Assembly (NCBI GenBank): GCA_003342895.1
Contig: PTFA01000024.1
Span: 149,634-213,633 of the forward strand
Length of the DNA stretch: 64,000 nucleotides
Origin: Casuarius casuarius
Lineage: Eukaryota; Chordata; Aves; Casuariiformes; Casuariidae
Direction: 5' to 3'
Shown here: piece by piece, positions 49,438 to 61,100 of the stretch
Layout: each line of letters begins with the position of its first letter
How positions within the stretch are numbered: position 1 is the stretch's first letter
The notes under the pieces: model-generated
Told to the model about the DNA's origin: nothing
Seen by the model: the letters and a program-made list of their open reading frames with translations, nothing else
Databases searched by the model: none
Made by a program: the position numbers and the translations under genes

Positions 49438-52400
49438 GTAAGTGAAAACGTGTCTAGAAAAAGTGTGGAACAATTCAGTAACTCTGAAAATTATCCATCA
49501 TGTAGATACAATGTCTGTACAAAGGAAAAAAAGTCACATGTCCTTTTTCCCTTAAGATGAGTAGAGCTGCCCAGAATGCAGCTGTCCTTCATTCCTNGTC
49601 TTGTCGTTTCTTTCTTCCAGTAAGGGCTAACAGCACTCATGATTTCCTTTTCTGAGGACAAACTTAACACCTGATTCTCAGTGAACTAATCTGTTTACAT
49701 TTGGCTTTGCTCCATCAATGACAAACAATATTAAGTCTATTAAGTAACATGCTGGTATTTTAGACCCTTTGTGCATTAGTTTTGCAAAACAGTGCTTGAA
49801 GAGTGCTTACACGATGGAAAAGGTAGCGGTCCTAACTTAACATATTAGTTGCTTCTGAACATAATGTTTGGACAGCAGTCCAGGAGAGACATAATAGCTT
49901 CACAGGGCAAAGATCCAGGAAAAACCTTCCTTCATCAGAGTAACTGAAATGAACAAAATGTTCCTGGTTCTTTAATTGCCTCCCCCTTTTTTTTAATGAC
50001 TTGCCATATCATACCTTTCTGCATGAGTGTGATTGGTGCCACTGAATGTCCTTTGAGATACAAACCCATAGAGCAGTTTGCAAAAGAATGCCTCTGTTTA
50101 TGAAGGATATCAAAGTTGTTGCATGATGTATATATGATAAATAGTATGTGTTTATTAATAATCATGATTGCATTTTTAATTCCCTGAAATGTATTAAACA
50201 TTAAAAAATGGAATGAAATTCTGTTCAGGAACTTCGGCATAAATGGAAATGAGATACCCAGTGGGAGATGTTATTTTATTGCTCATAAATTACAGATGAG
50301 TAGTTTTTGTATGTGTTTGTTATTGTTTTCTAGGGAAGAATTGCTAATTGTTAATAATTAAGTCAAAAATACCAAAATACTAGTGTTACTAAACATTCAC
50401 TGGATAAAAAATAGATCAGAATCCAGGACTTGCCTCCTTTTGTGCCTAGAGCAATCACTAAACTGTTCTTTATCTCTTCCCTCCAAGATCTGGGCTTCTT
50501 ATCTGTACAGTGGAGTGGCTTCAAAAGAATAGATGGAGAATGCCCAAAGTCCTAGAAAAACCTCAGACCTGTTAGACAGAACTCATTCTTGGGAAATGTG
50601 CATCAAAGTCTCTTTGTAAAAAGGAGAGTATTGGACCTATATCATCTATATTTTGGATGACATCCCTAACCCCTAAATTACTGGGAGGAAGGAAGGAAGG
50701 ATACAATTACTGCCATATTCTGTTAGATGTAGAAATGGGCTAAGCATAAGCAAGCAAGCAGAGTCGTTCTTGAGAGCTGTAGGTGGGAAGTCTGATACAT
50801 AGGAGAATGTAGGCATAATCCCCCTAATGTAGAATAGGGTTTAAACTACACGGCTCTCCACAGTGATTTCAGTTTCAACACCAGCTTCAGCACAGACTTT
50901 CTGCATGGCCTGTCTGTTTATGCTTCAGTTTCCTCTCCATTCAACCAGGATATTATTGATATTGCCATATTCAGGGGTAACTGTATATATACCTTCCTTA
51001 ACTATTTGTGAGTTTCCAAGTACAGTGGTAATGACTTTAGAAATAAAAGAAATAAATTCAATGCAGAAGGAAAAACTTTCAACAAATATAAAACAGTATA
51101 CAAATAATTCTGAAAAGGTGCTTGCAAAGTGGATTTTCTCACAATAACATCAAGGAAAATCTGTACTCCCCGAGTTTCACAGAGAAAAGATATTGATCAA
51201 ATTGCCCAGCTTTCTGGTTTCTTACGGTATGAGTTTGTGATGGGTTTATATGACTTGATTGAGTTCAATAGCAAGAAACTTGATCCGAAAACCTGCTAGG
51301 TGTTTTCCAGTCCTCTATTACCTGAAATCTGATAATTCTTAGTCCAGAGCTAAAGGCATAGGCAAGTTTTCACTGCAAACTTCTAGAAATGCAATCAGTT
51401 TGTTTAGACTTGAGCAACGTCATGCATAGTTTGCCTCCAAACCAGAGTTCTAGGAAACTCATTTCTTTTAATGCTACATACTACAGAAAACCCAAAGCTT
51501 AGAAATTTTACATGCAGAATGTCCCCCGAAGTTGTAACACTTAAAAATGAAAATAATGATTCCCACCAAAGGCCATTTATATATATACTCTGTTACTGCA
51601 GATGGTACAAGCCTTCCTTCTCACCATAAGACAGTAAGGGTTAATCGGTATTATGTCATGGGTAAAATATTCAGTAGCTTGGATCTGGCCTTACCTTGTG
51701 AAGATGGATCATTTGTTATGAATCCATCCATGACAAAAAAACACTGCATTAATATAACCACAAAAAATCTGACATAACGAGAGATGCCTCCTGTAGAAAC
51801 AAACCCACATTTGCTTTTATGACAATTTAAGGACAGCATTTTAGTGAAACTATTGGTAAAACTGTGAGTCAGACTATAAATATGTTTATTTTTTTTGAGT
51901 GAAAGGCTTAATTTGCAGGGGAGGTGTACTGCATGCAGATGTTGCAGGTGGGGCAAAAGCAGGGCATGAAATTACAGGCTGCCATCTACTTTTAACAAGT
52001 TAATTTTTCAGTTCTGCCAGTCAAAATTTAAAATTCATCATTAATGCGTAGAGCTCAGTTTGAAGCTGTTGGAATGACAGACTGTTCAGCACAGAGTTCT
52101 GCTATAACTAACAAGGCTGATCTGGGAGGTCAGAGCTTATTTCTTGTGGTCTGACACAGGCAAGAAAATTCTTCTCTTCATCTTCTATATCTTAATTTCA
52201 GAGAGCTCACATCATTTCATCATNTCTGGTATGTTTTCTTGAAAGAGAGAAAGCTATAGAAAAGCCTGTATAGAAAAGAGACCATTGGAGGGGCCCCATT
52301 CATGTCACACATCTTCCAGTATTTTGCAGAGGTTGGTGATTAAAATGTAATCATCCTAAACCAGAGAAGCTTTCGGAGGAGTGATGGTCATTATAAATTA

Positions 52401-52470
52401 CAACAATTCTTTCACAAAGGATATTGATTATAAAGGTAATTGGGCATGTTTTTAAACTCCCATATGTCTT

Positions 52471-52484
52471 CCCCCCCCCCCCCC
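52471..52484. repeat. Poly-C run (C14)
   Basis: Fourteen C followed by T6. An uncommon homopolymer, prone to length errors in sequencing and to slippage. Confidence 0.95.
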
Positions 52485-53319
52485 TTTTTTAGGAAAACCT
52501 CTGAATTTTTTTTTTGTATTTTTGTCCAAAATTTATATGTTATAGAACATTTCATATATTTGTTAAATTGAAGCTCACTTTAGTTTTCAAATTCCACTCA
52601 GTTTTATAGTTTCTTCTCATTTCCTCTTTGCTGTTATTTAATTCAGTAGAATGAATTGTACCAATGGTTTTTCAACTAAGCAATTTAGGTAAGTTAAAAA
52701 AAGCAGTAACAAAAAGTTACAAAGCACAAAGAGAAACATAGGAAAACTGGGAAGGAAACTGAAAAAAATTGCAAACCATCTTCTACAGAAAAGAATATCC
52801 TTAAAAACTGAAGAAATCATGTTATCTTNTTTAACTCCTAACCTTGCCTTGGAAACAGGATAAAATAATTTGATTCAAAACTAGCCTTCACACAACATAT
52901 TTGCTACTCTAGAATTTCTCTAGTTTACGGATTACACAAAGTGTATAGAAAGGCTTTCAGAACATTAGCATCTTCCTAATTCTCTTATGTGTGTGTGCAT
53001 CTGTCTACAGCATATTTGCTTCAATGAAAGAATAGTTAGAAAAGGTCAGTACATATGAAAAACACATATCTATCTGCATGTTGAAATTATGAAAATACAG
53101 TGTCCAACATTTAGGGAAAATAGATGATCACACAAAGAAATATAGTCAATATTTAATATGCTCTGTATTGTGTGTGTGTGGTGTCTTTCAGTGAGAGTTC
53201 CACTTCAAAGCTGTTGTACAAAGCAGTTTCCCACATGTATGATTTGCCAGCNCGTTTTCCTGAAAGTAGCACAAAGGCTATTCTCCACAAAGCGGCACCC
53301 CATTGCCCTGCCATATGTA

Positions 53320-53425
53320 GCTCCCTATATATAAGTATAGATGTATGTATAGCCATACACATTTTATATATATCCATATAGATATACACACAGCCCTATA
53401 TATTGTGTATATATATTTTTATGCA
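53320..53425. repeat. Degenerate TA/TATG/CA simple-sequence tract
   Basis: Interrupted TATA, TATG and CACA units ending in GTGTATATATAT. Decayed microsatellite cluster in intron 2, similar in character to the tract near 20,300. Confidence 0.8.
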
Positions 53426-56400
53426 ATTGATGACATATAGTTAGATATGGTTGTTGTGATACAGATCTCTAAAATGATTAATGAACTTAATTTTCACAGA
53501 ACCACTAAGTCTGTCACAGATCAGGTGTCAGTCTAGTATCTCAAATTTATGAGAAGTTTGCAGCCACAGTGTTCAGTGAGTAGTGATTTTTAAGTGAATT
53601 TGCAAATTTACTTAAAACCAGCCATCTTACGTANGCAAAATCTGTTACTGTTTCTATGCTTCAAATGTACACTGCAGAGTTGTGCTGAAGAAAAAAAAAA
53701 AGTTGCTTCTAAGTTGTTCTTTGTTTATCATATTAAAAACCATGGTGTATTCTTCCCTGTATGCACACATGTAACTCCCATTGGCACTGCAGTAAATATC
53801 ACACAAGCGATGAGGAGACAGAATAGTCCCCCAAGGCCTTTATGTTATCCTTCATGTGTTAAATCACATGGAGAGGAACAAAATAATCTGAAAATATGAA
53901 GGCTTTTGAAGTAGGGCTATTGAACTGCATTATCCATATTTCCACAGAATTGGCAGCAGTAGCAGAGCTGATTTGGACAGAGCCAAAAAAAAGTGTACAG
54001 ATCTTGTTCTAGCCCTCCAGAAGATAGTGAGAGACAAAATGCTATTCTGCTCTTGTAGGTATGGCTGGTAAGTTGTATTTGTGCATCTCACTAGAAAGGA
54101 AAACTATAAACAATCGGCTCTAAGGGAGAAACTGCACAGAACATGCTGAAAAAATGGTGTTTTGCTATTCTATACTGCCTTTATCTGTGTATACATACTA
54201 TACAAATATTGATGACTTTGGTTTCTCAATAGGTTATCAAAGATAAATTCATTAATGTTCTTCAATCCTAGAGCTGATTGAAACACAAAATTCTCCTTCT
54301 GAGATTGTGAAATTGGCTTGATCTTAGAATAAATAGTGAATGTCATGAAATCTCAGAATGATTTTGTCTGAATAAAGCATTATGTCTTTATAATATTAAA
54401 AAGTCTAGATAATTTGGGAAAAAATATACAAAAGCAAAAGTGTTCTGCTGAAACAGCATTTTATAATAACAAATTGTTCTGTCAGAAAGCTTTCACCAAG
54501 TGTTTAGGATGCCTGCTGAGCAAAACTAAAACAAATATATAGCCAGATTTTGTGGCTGGTAGCTAAACTAGCTCTAAAGCTGCTAACTTCAGTGTGCAGT
54601 TTCCATCCTGCAAGATGCGTCAAACTATTCTTTTAGAGGTAGATTTAAATGTGACCTCACTCAAGAATGTTGGTTGCTCTTTGTGGAAAATTTAGAGAAA
54701 ACTAAAAATTCTAATGAAGATGTTTCTTTAGAAAAAAAAAATTCTTTGGATTTTTTAGAAAAATATCTTGGGTAGCAATTTTGCATATACCTTTATGGCA
54801 GACATGTTTAGAATATTCCCAGCACATTCTGAATGAAATTTACAATCAGGTCAGTAATTTAGTTTTATTAATATATAATCTGCATTATCATGTCTTCCCT
54901 TGTCTAAAGTTTATTTGTTTTCCTGGTTGTGATCATGAGCTCTTATTCGGTAACCATAGCTTGTAAATATTTGTTCACTTATTGCTGATTGTTGTCCTCC
55001 TTACCTGTAATAAAGCTAAGTGAATAGCTGTAGGTAAAGTTTGATTTTTCTCATTGGTAGGCTGTGAAATGATGAATCAGAGAGAATAACTATTTGGAAA
55101 ATAGATCCTTTCAGAGCAAAGAAAGCCACCCGCCTTGTGTCATCTTAGAGTCTTTTAAATATATCAGGAGAATATTGTTAGGAAGGCCAACTGATCCAAA
55201 TAAATAGTATGCTAACATTTATTTGTAATGTAAAGAGACAAAGTAAAAGGTCATCGAAAAATTTCATTACTATAAATCTGCCAGAGATGTAGCTTCCCCA
55301 TGATGTGGGAAAAACTGTTCTTTAAGAGCAATGTGTGAGGAAATCTCATTTTTATAGGACTTGTTTTGTTACTGACTGAATTCAGTGGCAAATGTCTTGA
55401 TGACATTAATGGTGTACTGCTGTTCTCCTATAAAGTGTGCTTATCTCTTGCATTTTATTCAGCAACTAATCCCTCCACTAATGTTTGAGAAGGTTGCACT
55501 CTGAGTGGGTTGTCTCAATACTGGGATACAAACCTAGAATGAGGTTACGTATAAGGTCAGGACTGGTGTTGAGGTGGCTATTGCAAGAAAGAAGCTATGT
55601 GGCAGTGTTGGGTAGCAAGTAACAGAAGAAGGAAAATAACAATAAGGTTGTCAGTACAGAAGCACCAGATTTCTTGTTTGGCTTCTTTACTGAAGATCAG
55701 GTGGTTCCCAGATTAGTTTTTCTTGCATTACACATTGGTGACTGAAGGTCACTTCATTCTAGTTCTTTTCTATAATTTCTTCCTCATGTTACATTTTTTC
55801 TTTTCTTTCTTATGCTGCCTAATTTCCTCTCTCTCTTCTACTTGTTTCATCCCCTAGGCTGGGAATAGGGTGGTGGTGGGGAATAGTGGCTTTCTTTAGT
55901 AGTATTTCTTGCCCTTAGATCTATTCATGTGACTCAACTATGTTGCTTCCCTAACGGTTAATACTAAATTTCTTCTCTTTCCACTTCACCACATGGAAGG
56001 GAAGTGATGGTTTCAAGATGTAGAGCCTACAGACCTGAGTGGCAATTGACTGAGACCAGTACACAAATGGANGTTTCCATTCCATCCACATCTTCCTTTT
56101 CCAAAAGGCCATTAATTGGGTCTCTCATATCTTCTCTCTGGGGATCTTTTCTGAGGATACTTGCCACTTCCTCCTTTGTCACCAAGGAGGCCTTGTTAGA
56201 GAAATCTAGTCTTCATATTCCTCCCTATTTGTCCAAGTGAAAAAACTCCTTAACTATAAAGATTCTAATCTATATTTCTATTCAAAGAAATTCTTCTTTT
56301 TTGGTCTTCTTCAGGTCTTGGATTACTCTGCTATGCTATATCACTGTGTATTCCCTTTCTATTTTTGCCATAACTTGTGAGAAGATCAGCTATGTACTCT

Positions 56401-58106
56401 GTAGGAAATTGCTAGTAAATCTTTCAATATTCTCCCAAATCATACCATGACTGGACTCCTTGTTTTTTCCATCAAATACTGTGTATCATTCTATTCAAAA
56501 TTGTTGTTGTGTACCCATCACCATGTTACCTATATACATTTTGGTAGCAAAATGTTAAGCTTCAGTCAGATGAATTACTTAAGTGCTCCCATGTATACCT
56601 GTGTACATCTTAAAGCTGTGTGAAAGCAGACAGTCATGGAGGACAACATGAAGAATCTTTTTGAGACAATTTGAGGTTTCTTTGATCAATCTCTCTCCTT
56701 CTTCCAGCTCAGTTCTCCAGTGAATTGTGGAAAAAGGTTCTGCAAAATGGTTTAATTTTTTTATGAAGCTATTGAAAGGTGCAAGAGTTATTACCTGCTG
56801 AGGAAAAGAAAGCCCAAATGGCCACATACATTATTGTTCAATCCTGTGTGCTTTAACAGGAAAACATGTATTGGATACATTTAAAAGCTGTGTTGGCCTG
56901 CCAGTGTGAACTGAGCTGTTCTCACTTGTTACTCAATTTAGCATGACTGCACAGAAACAGGAGAAAAAACAAATAAACGTTGAATCTTCACTTCCATTAA
57001 TAGTTAATTGTTAATTGCATAATGTCTTACTTAGGAGATTATATTGGACAGATGTTCTTCTTTATTACAAGTGCTGTGATATTATTAGAGACAGGAAAAA
57101 TCATGGAAAAAAATCTGCAAATAAATGTGGTCCTTAGAGAGATAAAGCCTTCTGAGATTTTTTTTCCTCTTATAAAACACTTAAGCTAGCCATCAGACTC
57201 TAACAAGGAGTACATCTGGGAAAGCAAATCAATGGTAATGTTTCATAAAAAGAAAAAAAAAAGGGGGGGAGCTCAGCTGCTCTTTAAAGGTTTTATGGTT
57301 TTGTATTAGTTGTGTTAATGAAGTTCATTCTCCGTAGATGATATAACTGCACATGCTAATGCTTCCTGCATTAGTGAATGAATCTCTTTTCTCTTACTGC
57401 AGAGCGAGTCTCTGGTGAGAAACTGAATTTGTGAAGAGATNTAGGTCAGTATCTCCCATCAGACTAGGATAATCCTGCCATCTGCCTGGATAGATTGTGG
57501 GTAGTAATGAGAGGGGTGCCGATATTAGTGGAGATTAAAAGCTGTAATTGATATCAATTTCATAGTGCTGAAGATAGAAACATGAACCTGGTTCAAAATA
57601 AATGAAATGAGCTCTGCTTGCTGGAAAAAGGATCAGTTATTCTAGTCTTGCAGAACTGGTGTTTGGGTGAAGAACACCTGTGGTTATACAGGATGAAATG
57701 AGAAATGTAGAACCAAAAAAGTCATCAGCCCTTCTGCTCCAGCACATAGTTTGTGCTGTGCCTGAGAGCATTAGGTAGAAAGGAACCCTCCTTTAAGGGA
57801 GGATGTCCATTGCCTGGTTTGTTTGTGGTCTTCTGGCTCTCCCATTACTGAGAGTTTCAAAGGACTGAGCAGAACGCAAAAGAACTAGTGTCCCTAAATT
57901 GCTGGTTAGGCTGCCATCAGTAATGGGAAGGGTGAGGGCTGCAGGAGGAAACATCAGACATTCAAGTGTAGCTATATCATGTTTGAGATGATAGCAAGCC
58001 AGAAAAGAGATGTAAATGAGAAACAGAAGTTGTGATTACCCTTCACAACATCTTCGAGCTCTGAAGGAGTGGCTTTAAACTGCCTCTCCTTCAATAGGTG
58101 ATTTGA

Positions 58107-58124
58107 TTTTTTTTTTTTTTTTTT
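58107..58124. repeat. Poly-T run (T18)
   Basis: Homopolymer followed by GAACCGG in intron 2. No recognisable element body on either side. Confidence 0.9.
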
Positions 58125-61100
58125 GAACCGGTAGGTGCTTAAATTTGTTTTCTACTGAGAGTATAAAGGAAGGATTTAAACCTTTACCAGGACTCTCTAA
58201 AATTTGCATGAGTTGTGAGAAATCATTTTTAAGGAAAGAAACTTTAACAGTGATCCTTTCCTAACAATGATAGGATTATTCATATGTGAATATTTTTGAC
58301 TTATTTCTGAGAACTCTACAGAAAGGGAATAGCATGATGTACTGATTTCCACACAAACTATTAGCACAATGGCATTTTTGTAGCTTTAGAAGATGATTTT
58401 GCAATATAATGGAACAGAAGTTGCTCTGTATTGTTAGGTTTTTGCATTTGCCATACAGAAACACAGCTGACCCTTCTAACTTTAAAACTGCTGTGATCTC
58501 ATTAATATTGTCCTCCTTTTCTTCTTCTCCTGTAAATGAAGCTGAAATTTTCTGTATGGATGACACCTTACAATTGTCAGCAAAGAACAGTCCCCTCAGC
58601 AAGCTCCAAAGAACTGTGATGAGATGCTGCAGAGAGATACATTTAATATGGCATTTCTCCAGTGTCAGAGCTGAATTTTAGAATGCCTCTTTGCATGTTC
58701 AACAATGAGCAATGCCCACTGGATAACTAATCAGTTACCTCATGTCCTCTGCACTGTTGACATGACCTGGAGCAACCAAACTGTCACAGTGTGTTTCAAT
58801 TAGGCTTGATTCCCTTACCTAAAAAGGTCTGAAAAGCTAATTGGCACAGCAGTACTTTTGTCTCCCTGTTGCAGGGAAAGATACAATTATGCAGCAGTCT
58901 AGGGAGAGGGAATACACAGGGCAATGATGTTTGCTACTGTCATTAAAATACTAGGCATATCTAGAAGAGCAGGGTTCATTGTTGCTAGAGATAAAGAGAG
59001 GGAGTAGTTAAATTTCTTCCCACCGGGGATAGGGTTTTGTATTCCATAAGACTATCTGAAAAATTAAAACTACGTTGTCTTTTAAGCAAAGCAGCAGTGA
59101 TATGATACATTCAAGTATTTTGGAAACACTTACCCCAGTGAGCAACATATGTTTATTAAAGACAGGTTTATGAAGAATTGATATAGCATTACTACCATTC
59201 TTCTTAAATANGAGCTCTTTGAAAGATATACATAGGATTCACAGAAAGCTTTCATTTCTAATGTTTGTAAATAAATAATTTAATTAGTAAGAATTATTTA
59301 CTATTTTATGTTAAAAAGGTTTTAAAAAAAATCGACCCTTCTTTTTGCCAGTGGAAAGTAAATGCTAGATCATTGCCTATGCTCATTTTCCAGTCTAATA
59401 TCATATCCAGTCTAATAGAGAGAACTATTTCATGCACTGCTCCTACCATCTAGTGTCATGAAAAATGCTAAACAGGATTTGTATTGTGTGTACTGAATTG
59501 TGTGTCCCTGGGTTCTTCAGGATAGTTGTTATAACAGAAGACATAGCTATTCGGTTACAGTATTTGTTTATTATTCTCGAACATTTCTGGTTTTGTGACA
59601 AGAGAGAGGGAAATAACCAAAAATAGTTTCAGGGTAGATCTTCTGGTTTGCAGCTACACCATATGCCCACCACGCACAATATGTCTGATTATTCCAAAAA
59701 TTGAAGTGTAGATGATAAAAGATGATGAATGAAAGTATATGGCTGGTATAGCACTACTGACTTCAAAGGAATTACATTAGCAACAAATCTAGCCCAGTGA
59801 CCTAACAGGTACATGTATTTTCAGGCAGCTACTTGTAGCTGTTCAGCCTTTCAGTACAGTTCAGTATCACATCAATATAACTGAGAGGTTCTTTTCTACT
59901 CCTAGAGAGCTTCCAAACTGAGTTTGAAACTAATTGAAAAAACTACTCCTCTGTTTTTTCCTCTCAGTTTCTTAAGAAATTCAACCTGTGTGATACATGT
60001 CCCTTTTATAACAGCCATCCTCTGTGGGATTTTAATAGAATCTGCATTCTAGCAAGATGTTCTGCATTTCTGCTTACTCTCTGTTCATAAGTATAAGAGT
60101 CCTTTTGTTCCCATTCGGAGACCCTGTTTTTTATTAGATCACTGTTAAGGATATTAAAGAAGAGATTCTAGAAATAGTCCCTTACCACCTGTCTAGAAAG
60201 TTACATGTCTGCTATATATGCTATATATCAACCCACTTCACACATTTCACTGCATTAATCTATGTGAGGACATACAGCATAAAATCATCCACCAAAAGGG
60301 AAGTAACTAGGCAGTTACTGAGTCCATGGTTCGTAAACTAATGGACTTCAGCAGATTTTATGCAACAGTGATTTAAATCCTAACATTAAAGCTATCAATA
60401 AACCCAACATGCGCCCTGAGAAGTAGCCCACAGAAGTGGAGGCTGCAGCAGGAGCTTGCATGTGAAAAGAGAAGTGATGTCTAGAGTTATCAGGTATAGG
60501 CCAAAGAGGAGATGCACAGTGACAAGCTTTAAGAGAAATAAATGACACCTTGTGCATAATTTTTTAGCTTTATTCTGACAGAGCATTATCAGTTTTCCTA
60601 ATGTCACATTTGCTCATTTAATATGAACCTGTCCCAAATCCATCAAAGTTAAAGGAAAGATTCTGACCATATTCAGGCAGCTTTGGATTTGCTTATTTCT
60701 CTTCCCTCTATTACTACTGGAGGAGCATCACAGCTCCTCTGTCCTCTTACCATAAGCTGAGCACTTGACCTTAGCAGAGTCTAGTTAGAAAAAAGAAATC
60801 TATAGTTTGTGTCTATTTGTCAGGAAGATTAGCATGAAAATCCATTATTCAAGGGCCTGTGTTTGAACTTATCTTACTTGTCAAATCTTTCACCTGTTCT
60901 TTTAGAGCTCTGCTTGATCCTCTTCTCTACACCTTTTATGAAGCCAGTACTGATGGGTTTGATGCTGATGCCTGGAACAGAGAAAAATAAGTGCTTTCAC
61001 TCACTGTCCTAAAGCTAGTTATTGGAGTCCAGATGAAGGAGAGAAGCAGGCTAACATTGCCTCTCCCCTGGGGCACTGAGACAGTCTGTGCTTTCAAAAG

